In this document: positions 1-6,410 of the stretch, in pieces
Layout of the letters: each line of letters begins with the position of its first letter
Position numbering within the stretch: the stretch's first letter is position 1
Assembly (NCBI GenBank): GCA_963632245.1
Contig: CAVGTF010000089.1
Span: 1-9,800, forward strand
Direction of reading: 5' to 3'
Length of the DNA stretch: 9,800 bases
DNA from: UBA1724 sp963632245
GTDB lineage: Bacteria; Verrucomicrobiota; Lentisphaeria; Oligosphaerales; Oligosphaeraceae
Program-made: the position numbers and the translations under genes
The notes under the pieces: model-generated
Seen by the model: only the letters and a program-made list of their open reading frames with translations
What the model was told of the DNA's origin: nothing
The model's database searches: none

Positions 1-28
1 CCCCCAACCACTGCATTTTGCCGGTCAT

Positions 29-69
29 GCCCCCACCAAAGGAGGTCGGGGCTTGCGCCCCCGTGCCCC
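29..69. repeat. Family 2 C/G-rich hairpin repeat (window-start copy)
   Basis: Two overlapping small hairpins are seen. One pairs 29-37 with 44-52 (one mismatch, loop 38-43). The other has a CGGGG arm at 47-51 and a CCCCG arm at 59-63 around TTGCGCC. Positions 46-69 match 8747-8770 inside the transposase gene at 19 of 24 bases, with the shared pattern CGGGG, two variable bases, TGCGCCCCCG, then a C-run. This makes it a likely dispersed palindromic repeat rather than a gene remnant. No open frame or gene is visible in 1-227. C-rich low complexity could explain part of the similarity. Confidence 0.45.
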
Positions 70-116
70 CGCCCTTGTTAGGTGAAGGGAGAAGGTAGTA
101 GGGAGTAGGTTTGCAA

Positions 117-152
117 GGTACCGCAGGCGCCCTTCCGCCTACCGGCGGTACC
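117..152 (+). repeat. REP-like palindrome, family 1, copy R1
   Basis: The outer arms GGTACCGC (117-124) and GCGGTACC (145-152) form a perfect 8-bp stem, so both ends carry a GGTACC hexamer. An inner stem pairs AGGCG (125-129) with CGCCT (136-140) around loop CCCTTC; the four bases ACCG (141-144) bulge on one side. This hairpin with an internal bulge is the classic shape of a REP element. It is preceded by a purine/TAG-rich tract (81-116) ending TTGCAA, which also precedes copy R2 at 1631-1636. It lies 75 nt upstream of the fucosidase start. Confidence 0.65.
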
Positions 153-159
153 ATCATAG

Positions 160-227
160 GGACACATTGTAGAATTTTTAAGTTTTAGTTAAGATTCAAA
201 ATTCAACCTTCGTACTTTTTCACAACC
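160..227 (+). promoter_or_regulatory. AT-rich leader, possible promoter of the fucosidase gene
   Basis: After the GC-rich repeat, composition shifts sharply to A/T at about 160-220, directly before the fucosidase ATG. A weak promoter reading is TTGTAG (168-173) and TAAGAT (190-195) with a 16-nt spacer, matching consensus at only 3/6 and 4/6. There is no Shine-Dalgarno sequence before the ATG (TTCACAACC). The location is typical for a promoter, but the exact boxes are a guess. Confidence 0.25.
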
Positions 228-1571
228 ATGACCGATTACTTGAAGATGAAAGGTGATTCCCGCTGGTTCACCCACGACCGTTTTGGCATGTTCATCCACT
301 GGGGCCTGTACTCCATGCCGGCGCGGCACGAGTGGATTCGCCACTATGAGAAGATCTCCAACGAGGACTACCAGATCTACTTCGACCTCTTCAATCCCGA
401 TCTCTTCAACCCCAAAGAGTGGGCGAAAGCGGCCCGCGAGGCCGGCATGCGCTACGTGGTCTTCACCACCAAGCACCACGAGGGCTTCTGCATGTGGGAT
501 ACCAAATACACCGACTACAAGATCACCAACACCCAATACGGCAAGGACGCCCTCCGCGAGATCGTGGACGCCTTCCGCGCCGAGGGCATCCACATCGGAC
601 TGTATTACTCCCTCATTGACTGGCATCACCCCGATTTCACCGTGGACTGGCTCCATCCCCTCCGCGAGCGCCCCGACCGCGATGTCCTCAATGCCAACCG
701 CGACATGAATCGCTATCGCCAGTACATGAAGGACCAGATCACCGAGCTGCTCACCAACTACGGCAAGATCGACGTGATGTGGTTCGACTTCTCCTACCCC
801 ATCGGCAATAAAGGCATCCCCGATACCTGGAGCAAGGACCACCCCGAGCGCCGCTCCTGGGATGGAAAGGACAAGAACGACTGGGATTCCGAGGGCATCG
901 TGAAGCTGGTGCGCTCTCTGCAGCCCGATATCCTCATTGACAACCGCCTGAATCTGCCCGAGTGCGCCGACATCGTCACTCCCGAGCAGAATACCCCCGA
1001 CGAAGATGTCACTGCCGGAAAGACCGGTGTGGTGTGGGAGGGCTGCCAGACCTTCTCTGGCTCCTGGGGATACTTCCGCGACGAGATGTCCTGGAAGTCC
1101 GGCAAGCAGTGCGTGGACATGCTCATCAACCACGTGGCGCGCAATGGCAACATCATCATGAATGTGGGCCCCACCAGCCGCGGATATCTGGATTACCGCG
1201 CCGTGGAGTGCCTCAAGGCCTACGCCGACTGGATGAAGTACAACAGCCGCGCGATCTACGGCTGCGGCGCCGCCCCCAAGGAGTTCCCCGAACCCCGCGA
1301 CTGCCGCTATACCTACAATGCCGAGACCAACCGCCTCTACCTGCATCTGATGAACTGGCCCTTCAAGCACGTCCTGCTGAAGGGCCTCGCCGGAAAGCTG
1401 CGCTACGCACAGTTCCTCCACGACGGCAGCCAGGTGCTCTTCCGCGACAGCACCACCAAGAATGTGGACGACGTCCTGAACGCCGCATGCCCCGAGGGTG
1501 CCGTGGCCCTGGAACTCCCCGTGATCCAGCCCCCCGTCTGCACCCCCGTCATCGAACTAATTCTCAAGTAA
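228..1571 (+). CDS. Alpha-L-fucosidase, glycoside hydrolase family 29
   Basis: A 447-residue protein predicted to release terminal L-fucose from glycans with retention of configuration. The N-terminal half is a GH29 (beta/alpha)8 barrel: RFGMFIHWGLYS (18-29), FTTKHHEGFCMW (79-90) and MWFDFSYP (184-191), where Asp187 sits at the family nucleophile position. The barrel appears to continue to about residue 345 (RNGNIIMNVGP at 305-315). The last ~100 residues look like a beta-sandwich tail. The acid/base residue cannot be placed with confidence. No signal peptide is visible (start MTDYLKMKGDSRW), so the enzyme is probably cytoplasmic, or the true export start is missing. The ATG at 228 keeps all family motifs; no upstream ribosome site helps the choice. 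It is a single-gene unit flanked by repeats on both sides, with no other carbohydrate genes in view. The family is well supported; substrate preference is unknown. Confidence 0.9.
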   Translation: MTDYLKMKGDSRWFTHDRFGMFIHWGLYSMPARHEWIRHYEKISNEDYQIYFDLFNPDLFNPKEWAKAAREAGMRYVVFTTKHHEGFCMWDTKYTDYKITNTQYGKDALREIVDAFRAEGIHIGLYYSLIDWHHPDFTVDWLHPLRERPDRDVLNANRDMNRYRQYMKDQITELLTNYGKIDVMWFDFSYPIGNKGIPDTWSKDHPERRSWDGKDKNDWDSEGIVKLVRSLQPDILIDNRLNLPECADIVTPEQNTPDEDVTAGKTGVVWEGCQTFSGSWGYFRDEMSWKSGKQCVDMLINHVARNGNIIMNVGPTSRGYLDYRAVECLKAYADWMKYNSRAIYGCGAAPKEFPEPRDCRYTYNAETNRLYLHLMNWPFKHVLLKGLAGKLRYAQFLHDGSQVLFRDSTTKNVDDVLNAACPEGAVALELPVIQPPVCTPVIELILK

Positions 1572-1599
1572 GTTGTACCTCGCACAACTACTTGAGAAT
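1560..1599. terminator. Long hairpin at the fucosidase stop codon (possible terminator)
   Basis: Bases 1560-1569 pair perfectly with 1590-1599 and 1572-1576 pair with 1584-1588. A1570 or A1571 pairs with T1589, leaving one bulged A, for about 16 paired positions and a 7-nt loop (ACCTCGC). The TAA stop (1569-1571) lies inside the left arm. No T-run follows, so it is not a canonical intrinsic terminator. It could block 3' exonucleases, act with Rho, or be a remnant of an inserted palindrome. Structure is certain; function is inferred. Confidence 0.4.
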
Positions 1600-1600
1600 C

Positions 1601-1756
1601 AGTGATTAGTGGCTAGTGGCTAGCAGTTAGTTGCAAGGTGCCGCAGGCGCTCTTCCGCCGCTTTGAGCGCGGCGGTACTGGTACCGCGGCACCAGCCGCG
1701 GAAGAGCCGCGCAGCGACCAAACGACTAGCCACTAGCAACTAACCAACTAAGTACT
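1601..1756. repeat. Composite inverted repeat: paired family 1 REPs (R2a/R2b) with TAG-rich flanks
   Basis: This is a large imperfect palindrome filling the fucosidase-murG spacer. R2a (1637-1679) reads GGTGCCGC ... GCGGTACT with the CTCTTCCGC loop. R2b (1680-1719, opposite orientation) reads on the minus strand as GGT ... CTCTTCCGC ... GCGGTACC. Their right ends meet about one base apart near 1679. Outside lie TAGTGG-type tracts that are themselves inverted: 1608-1623 matches the complement of 1726-1741 at 14 of 16 bases. The whole thus resembles a BIME-type tail-to-tail REP pair carrying its flanks. TTGCAAGGT before R2a is shared with R1. The spacer also must hold the murG promoter and start region, but no clear boxes are seen. 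Confidence 0.65.
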
Positions 1757-1775
1757 AATTCCTTATCGCTTTTTC

Positions 1776-2900
1776 ATGCATTTGCTCATTTGCAGTGGTG
1801 GTACCGGCGGGCATTTCTATCCCGCGTTATCGATTGCGCGGGAGTATGCCTCCCGTGGCGGGAAAGTGACCCTTTTGATTTCGGGTCAGCAGGTCCGCGA
1901 GCAGCGGGAGCAGCTGGAATCGGAGGGGTTGCAACTACGTGAGATCCCCAGTGTGCGGGTACCGCATGGGATTGGCGCGGCGCTCTGCTTCCCCTTCCGC
2001 TTCTGGAAATGCAAGCGCGCGCTGGATCGGCTCTTCCGGGAGCTGGATGCCGATGCGCTATTGAGCATGGGCTCCTTCACCTCCGTGGCGCCCTGCTTCA
2101 GCTGGAAGACCAAGCGCGGACCGCTGATGCTCCACGAAGGGAACACCTTCATGGGACAGGCAAACCGCCTCTTCGTCAAGAAAGCGAAGCATATCCTTTT
2201 GTCCTTGCCGTTGGCGAATGACGCCCAGCGCAAGGGGACTCCCGCCACCGTGGTGGGAATGCCGTTGCGTCAGCCGCTCTTGGACGCAGTCAAAGACGCC
2301 GAGGACCCCGCGGCGCAGCGTGCGGCGCGGGAGCGCCTAGGGCTCGATCCCGAAAAGACCACGCTGCTGGTCTTCGGAGGCAGCCAGGGCGCGCGCGCCA
2401 TTACCGACCTGCTCACCAAGACCATCCCCTTGCTGGCACCCCTCGCACAGCAGCTGCAGCTCATCTGCCTCACTGGTGCCGAGGACAACCATGCGCTGGA
2501 GGACGCCTGCAAAAATGCCGGCATCCAGGCGCGAATCCGCCAGCGGGATCTGGAGATCCAGCACTGCTATCTGGCGGCGGACGCCGTCCTCTGCCGCGCA
2601 GGCGCCTCCAGCATCTGCGAATTGGCGCTGCTCAAGAAGGCCGCGCTCCTCATTCCCCTTCCCTCTGCCAAGGACAACCACCAGTATCACAACGCGAAGC
2701 TCCTGGCAGACGACGGCGCCGCGCGGCTCTTGGTCCAGAGCGAGACCACTCCCGAGACCCTCGCGGGGTTCCTACAGGAGTGGCTGCGGGATCCCGCGCC
2801 CTTCCGCGCCATGGGCAAGAAACTGGGCGACTATGCCTGTCCCGACGCCACCAAGAAAGCGGTGGATGTCATTGAATCCTGTTTAGCGGAGCGTCCATGA
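1776..2900 (+). CDS. murG: UDP-GlcNAc:undecaprenyl-PP-MurNAc-pentapeptide GlcNAc transferase
   Basis: A 374-residue GT28 glycosyltransferase that converts lipid I to lipid II by adding GlcNAc on the cytoplasmic face of the inner membrane, the last intracellular step of peptidoglycan precursor synthesis. Visible motifs in order: CSGGTGGHFYPAL (6-18) with the catalytic-site His13, LMLHEGN (117-123), the second-domain glycine loop FGGSQGA (200-206), the donor-binding RAGASSICE (274-282), and DNHQYHNA (300-307), which holds the conserved Gln303. Length is normal (E. coli MurG is 355). The motif TGNPVR of many homologues reads VGMPLR here (160-165). The ATG at 1776 is five residues before the first motif and is the natural start; it has no Shine-Dalgarno, only a T-rich stretch. 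Its stop overlaps the xer start (ATGA). It is not next to the usual murC/ftsW neighbours in this window. Confidence 0.95.
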   Translation: MHLLICSGGTGGHFYPALSIAREYASRGGKVTLLISGQQVREQREQLESEGLQLREIPSVRVPHGIGAALCFPFRFWKCKRALDRLFRELDADALLSMGSFTSVAPCFSWKTKRGPLMLHEGNTFMGQANRLFVKKAKHILLSLPLANDAQRKGTPATVVGMPLRQPLLDAVKDAEDPAAQRAARERLGLDPEKTTLLVFGGSQGARAITDLLTKTIPLLAPLAQQLQLICLTGAEDNHALEDACKNAGIQARIRQRDLEIQHCYLAADAVLCRAGASSICELALLKKAALLIPLPSAKDNHQYHNAKLLADDGAARLLVQSETTPETLAGFLQEWLRDPAPFRAMGKKLGDYACPDATKKAVDVIESCLAERP

Positions 2901-3919
2901 CCCGGAAGGCCTCGCCGCATCTGGACCTCTCTGACGAGCGGGCTCGTCTACTGAAGGATCCGGGCATGAGCGCCTTCCGCGCCTTCCTCCAGGCCGAAAA
3001 GCAATTCTCCCCGCATACCATCGAGGCATATTTTCAGGATGCGGCGCACTTTATTCACCTGACGCCGCGGCTGCAGCCGCTCCCGCCGCCCTTCCCCTGG
3101 GATACTGTCACAGAGGAAGAAGCGCGGCACTTCCTCTCGGAACTCTCCCTCCAAGGCGAACAGAGCACCTCCGTCAACCGGAAGCTGGCGAGCATCCGGT
3201 CCTTCTTCCGGTTTCTCCTGGGGGAACAGGTCATCCGCGAGAACCCCTTCCATCTCGTCCGCGGACTCAAAAAGCATTCGCGGCTCCCCGTGGCGCTCTC
3301 CGTAGACCAGGTGACCACACTCATCCAGGCCCCGCCGCACTTCTGGGCCGAGCAGCAAAAGGAAACCAAGACCCCCGAAGCCGCAGCCGCCTGGGATGCG
3401 GAGCGGGTATTCCTGGGGTTGCGGGACCAGGCATTCCTGGAGGTCCTCTACTCCGGCGGACTGCGTATCTCCGAGGCCGTGGGCATCGACCGCGAGGACC
3501 TGGATTTCTCCCAGGGATTCGTGCTGGTGCGCGGAAAGCGCCGGAAGGAGCGCCTCTGCATGATGGGGGTGCCCGCCTGCAAGGCAATCCAGGCGTATCT
3601 CGCCAAGCGCCAGGAGATGGATCTCGGCGCAACGACCAAGGATGGCGCGCTCTTCGTGAATATCCGCGGTCAGCGCATTACCCCGCGCACCATCCAGCGG
3701 CACTTCGAAAAATATGTCAAGTACGCAAAGCTCCCCGCCGAGGCCACGCCCCATAAGCTGCGGCACTCCTTCGCCACACACCTATTGACTGCCGGCGCCG
3801 ATCTCCGAATGGTCCAGGAGCTCCTGGGACACGCCAGCCTGGCAACCACACAGATTTATACCCATTTGGACATCTCCCATCTCGTAGAGGTGTATAATCG
3901 GGCGCATCCTTCGTTATAA
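2897..3919 (+). CDS. Xer-type tyrosine recombinase (XerC/XerD family)
   Basis: A 340-residue site-specific recombinase, probably acting at dif to resolve chromosome dimers. The N-terminal SAM-like/core-binding domain spans about 24-125 (FLQAEKQFSPHTIEAY, SVNRKLASIRSFFRFLL). The catalytic domain has every expected residue: Arg190 in SGGLRISE, Lys214 in GKRRKER, His286 and Arg289 in HKLRHSFATH, His312 in LLGHASL, and the nucleophile Tyr321 in TQIYTH. It is about 40 residues longer than E. coli XerC/D. The extra length is mainly an N-terminal tail (1-23) and an Ala/Lys/Glu-rich insertion at about 147-172, just before the GLRDQAFLEVLYSGG helix. It overlaps murG by four bases (ATGA), indicating translational coupling. 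XerC versus XerD cannot be decided by eye, and an integrase-like role is possible but less likely given the operon context. Confidence 0.9.
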   Translation: MTRKASPHLDLSDERARLLKDPGMSAFRAFLQAEKQFSPHTIEAYFQDAAHFIHLTPRLQPLPPPFPWDTVTEEEARHFLSELSLQGEQSTSVNRKLASIRSFFRFLLGEQVIRENPFHLVRGLKKHSRLPVALSVDQVTTLIQAPPHFWAEQQKETKTPEAAAAWDAERVFLGLRDQAFLEVLYSGGLRISEAVGIDREDLDFSQGFVLVRGKRRKERLCMMGVPACKAIQAYLAKRQEMDLGATTKDGALFVNIRGQRITPRTIQRHFEKYVKYAKLPAEATPHKLRHSFATHLLTAGADLRMVQELLGHASLATTQIYTHLDISHLVEVYNRAHPSL

Positions 3920-3920
3920 T
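3893..3920 (+). promoter_or_regulatory. Two TATAAT boxes before the methyltransferase gene
   Basis: Perfect TATAAT hexamers occur at 3893-3898 and 3915-3920; the second includes the xer stop codon. In a GC-rich genome this is noticeable. A TTGGAC at 3866-3871 could serve the first, but the 21-nt spacing is too long. No -35 fits the second. They may drive the downstream methyltransferase separately from murG-xer, or simply reflect the codons YN at the xer end. Confidence 0.2.
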
Positions 3921-3931
3921 AGAAATAGCCC

Positions 3932-5080
3932 ATGGACGCGCATCACTCCCGACATCTCAACAGCCGCGACCGCGTGAATCTGGGGAGCTTCTACACTCCC
4001 CGGGAATACGTAGAGCTCGTGGGCGAGTGGCTCCTGCGCGCGGGCGTGGGTCGCGCCACCGATGTGCTCCTGGATCCCTCCTGCGGTTCCGGGGCCTTTC
4101 TGGGACTCCTCTCACAATTTCCACAGTGCCGATTCCTCGCCAACGATATCGACCGCGAGGCCACACGGGGACTCCAGGAACAATTCCCTGCCGCCGAAAT
4201 CCACAACCGGAATGCGCTGTTCCAAGTAAGCCGACGGGCATACGGCATCCGCGCAGGCGAGCGGCTGGTCATCGTGGGAAATCCGCCCTACAACGACCGG
4301 ACCTCCCAGATCAACCGCAAGACCAAGGCCGCCGCCAGCGCCAGCGTGGATCCCGCATTGCGCACCCGGGATCTGGGACTCTCCTCACTTTTGGCATATG
4401 ACGCCCTTCAGGCGGAATTCGTCGCCGTCCTCCATCCGCTCTCATACCTGGTCAAGAAGACGAATTTCCAGGCGGCGCGGCGATTCTTCGGAAACTACCA
4501 GCTGAAGGAACACCTGGTCTTCAACAGCCAGGAGTTCGACAATACCTCCCGCGTCGCCGGATTCCCCGTAATCGTGGCATGCTACCAGCGCACGCCAAAC
4601 CAGGGACTCACATTCGAACAAGTCCGCAAAATCCCCTTCCGCACCAAAGAAGGAAATGTCTTCGCGCTGGAAGAGCGGGACTACCTGGGGGACTACATCG
4701 ACAAATACCCGCGCCGGACCGTCCCACAAGCCCCCGGACAGCTCCTCTTCTACACCCTCCGGGATGTGAATGCACTGCATCGCTCCAAGACCTTCCTTAC
4801 CAAGCGCACGGCAAATGCGGTCCTAGTAAAACCCGAGCAGCTGGACTACTACTGCTACGCGGACTGCTTTAAGCGCTATGCCACTCCGGACTACCTCCTG
4901 GGAAATCTGGATATCCCCTTCCTGGCAAAGGAGTTCCACGCAATCGCCAGCGATGTCCGCGCTGTCGCCATGGCAAATCACCCCGAGGTCTTTGGGGTGC
5001 AGCCCAAGGCCAGCAAGGAACAGGTGGAGCGAGTCTGTAGCTATCTCCGACGAGTCACCACGCTACGCCGGGCACCCTAG
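3932..5080 (+). CDS. Class I SAM-dependent N6-adenine DNA methyltransferase, apparently solitary
   Basis: A 382-residue protein with a gamma-type motif order: motif X GSFYTP (18-23), the SAM-binding motif I DPSCGSGAFL (48-57), an acidic motif II NDID (71-74), and the catalytic motif IV NPPY (117-120). NPPY marks N6-adenine, rather than C5-cytosine, methylation. The C-terminal ~250 residues probably hold target recognition; no nuclease motif is recognised there, so a fused type IIG enzyme is unlikely. It starts 12 nt after xer and reads the same way. No restriction endonuclease gene is in the window, making this a candidate orphan methyltransferase for regulation or replication marking. Its partner could lie elsewhere, or it could methylate a non-DNA substrate. 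There is no Shine-Dalgarno before ATG 3932. Biochemical class is fairly certain; target site is unknown. Confidence 0.8.
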   Translation: MDAHHSRHLNSRDRVNLGSFYTPREYVELVGEWLLRAGVGRATDVLLDPSCGSGAFLGLLSQFPQCRFLANDIDREATRGLQEQFPAAEIHNRNALFQVSRRAYGIRAGERLVIVGNPPYNDRTSQINRKTKAAASASVDPALRTRDLGLSSLLAYDALQAEFVAVLHPLSYLVKKTNFQAARRFFGNYQLKEHLVFNSQEFDNTSRVAGFPVIVACYQRTPNQGLTFEQVRKIPFRTKEGNVFALEERDYLGDYIDKYPRRTVPQAPGQLLFYTLRDVNALHRSKTFLTKRTANAVLVKPEQLDYYCYADCFKRYATPDYLLGNLDIPFLAKEFHAIASDVRAVAMANHPEVFGVQPKASKEQVERVCSYLRRVTTLRRAP

Positions 5081-5139
5081 GAAAAGGCTACATTAAGCGC
5101 ATTCCGCGCTTCCGCAAGAAGAAGGGGGAAGGGTCATAA

Positions 5140-5173
5140 GGTGCCGCTGGCGCTATTCCGCTTACGGCGGTGC
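5140..5173 (+). repeat. REP-like palindrome, family 1, copy R3
   Basis: The left arm GGTGCCGC (5140-5147) pairs with GCGGTGC (5167-5173) over seven positions, two of them G-T. The loop region carries GCGCTATTCCGC, matching the GCGCYCTTCCGC core of R1 and R2a with one change. A purine-rich run (5117-5133) precedes it, as before R1. A second small hairpin, AAGCGC (5095-5100) with GCGCTT (5106-5111), lies upstream and also contains ATTCCGC; it may be a decayed copy. Together these fill most of the methyltransferase-metX spacer. Confidence 0.55.
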
Positions 5174-5181
5174 AATTTTTT
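5140..5181 (+). terminator. Possible intrinsic terminator or attenuator before metX
   Basis: The GC-rich R3 hairpin is followed at once by AATTTTTT (5174-5181), which gives the layout of a Rho-independent terminator. It would end the murG-xer-methyltransferase transcript. Because the metX ATG (5187) is only five nt after the T-run, a separate metX promoter would have to lie inside or upstream of the hairpin. The stem contains G-T pairs and may be weak. Confidence 0.35.
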
Positions 5182-5186
5182 GAATA

Positions 5187-6410
5187 ATGCATAAAAAGAC
5201 AAGCAAATTTGATCCGCCGGATTCCTTGAGTTCGGTGGGAATGACGGTCCCGCGGCACTTGGTGATCACGGATGCGGAGCATCCCTTCGCGCTGGAATGT
5301 GACGAGAGCCTCCCGGAGGTGGAGGTCGAATACGAGACCTACGGCGAGCTGTCGGAAGCGAAGGACAACGCGATCCTGATTTGCCACGCGCTCTCCGGGG
5401 ATGCGCATGTAGCCGGCTGGGACTCCCAGGCGGTGGGCCATCCCGAGCGGAAGTGGCGCCTGACACATCCCGGGTGGTGGGACTCCGTCATCGGTCCCGG
5501 AAAGCCCATCGACACCAACCGTTTCTACGTGGTGTGCGCCAATGTGCTGGGAAGCTGCTACGGCACCACGGGCCCCATGTCCACCAATCCCGCCACCGGA
5601 AAGCCCTACGGACTGGACTTCCCCATGGTCACGGTGGGCGACTGGGTGAATATGGAGAAGGCGCTGCTGGAGCGCCTGGGCATTAGCCATCTCTATGCCG
5701 TCATCGGGGGCTCCCTGGGCGGCCAGCAGACCCTGGAGTGGGCACTGCGCTATCCCCGCTGGATGGGCAAATGCATCATCATGGCATCGGGACCGAAGCT
5801 CTCCGCACAGGGGCTGGGCTTCAATGCCGTGGCACGAAACGCCATCATGCGCGACGAGAATTTCGATGGCGGCGCCTATCTGGAAGACGCAAAGAATCCC
5901 GCCAATGGCCTGGCCGTGGCGCGCATGCTGGCGCACATCACCTACCTCTCCGGGAAGGGCATGGACTTCAAGTTCGGCCGCACCCGTCTGGAGGACAAGG
6001 GCAATGGCAAGAATTTCCAGGCGGAGTTCTCCGTGGAGAGCTACCTGAATCACCAGAGCAAGTCCTTCGTGGAGCGCTTCGACGCCAACAGCTACCTCTA
6101 CATCACCCGCGCCATGGATCACTACGACGCCGCGGATGCCTGGGGACACGGCGATCTGCGAAAGGCCTGCAAGCGCCTCCACGCCGAGCTCATGGTGGTC
6201 TCTTTCTCCTCCGATTGGCTCTACCCGCCCGCCGAAGCGCGGGAATTCGTAAACGCCATCCTGGCGGAGAACAAGCCAGTGACCTACGTGGAGATTGAGA
6301 CCGAATCCGGACACGACGCCTTCCTGGTGGATACGGTCCCCGTGGGACGACTCCTGCGCGCGTATCTCCTGGCACCCGGCATCAACCGCCGCAGCGGAGC
6401 CATCCAATGA
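5187..6410 (+). CDS. metX: Homoserine O-acetyltransferase (alpha/beta hydrolase)
   Basis: A 407-residue enzyme that acylates L-homoserine, the first committed step of methionine synthesis. Family signatures are clear: YETYGELSEAKDNAIL (49-64), CHALSGDAHVAG (66-77), the oxyanion/active-site region CANVLGSCYGTTGP (117-130), and GGSLGGQQTLEW (174-185) with nucleophile Ser176. Asp343 in SSDWLYPP and His376 in ESGHDAFL complete the triad. Length is close to bacterial MetX. The donor, acetyl-CoA or succinyl-CoA, cannot be read from fold alone, so the acetyltransferase name follows convention. The start is uncertain: ATG 5187 has only AT-rich sequence before it, while ATG 5241 (residue 19, MTVPRHLV) follows GGTGGGA but without a spacer. 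The first 18 residues are hydrophilic and probably dispensable. The stop overlaps the lpxB start by ATGA. Confidence 0.93.
   Translation: MHKKTSKFDPPDSLSSVGMTVPRHLVITDAEHPFALECDESLPEVEVEYETYGELSEAKDNAILICHALSGDAHVAGWDSQAVGHPERKWRLTHPGWWDSVIGPGKPIDTNRFYVVCANVLGSCYGTTGPMSTNPATGKPYGLDFPMVTVGDWVNMEKALLERLGISHLYAVIGGSLGGQQTLEWALRYPRWMGKCIIMASGPKLSAQGLGFNAVARNAIMRDENFDGGAYLEDAKNPANGLAVARMLAHITYLSGKGMDFKFGRTRLEDKGNGKNFQAEFSVESYLNHQSKSFVERFDANSYLYITRAMDHYDAADAWGHGDLRKACKRLHAELMVVSFSSDWLYPPAEAREFVNAILAENKPVTYVEIETESGHDAFLVDTVPVGRLLRAYLLAPGINRRSGAIQ

Noticed and set aside
1..227. CRISPR-type or tandem repeat array at the window start
   Set aside because: Only single hairpins are present, without regularly spaced identical units or spacers.
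2796..2807. Exact match to the REP centre (GCGCCCTTCCGC) inside murG, and similar CTTCCGC motifs near 553 and 2970
   Set aside because: They encode ordinary Phe-Arg pairs in the preferred codons, have no surrounding GGTRCCGC stem, and show that the short core alone is not diagnostic in this genome.
3884..3925. Possible dif site next to xer (two TATAAT-containing segments)
   Set aside because: They are direct, not inverted, repeats and lack the two 11-bp arms around a 6-bp centre expected of dif.
5081..5186. SAM or other methionine riboswitch before metX
   Set aside because: The 106-nt spacer is taken up by the small hairpin and the REP copy R3; no SAM-riboswitch core or multi-helix junction is apparent.
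5088..6407. Long minus-strand open frame opposite metX, and others opposite the fucosidase, lpxB and the hydrolase
   Set aside because: They mirror well-supported genes and arise from the strong GC-ending codon bias; their translations show no recognisable family motifs.
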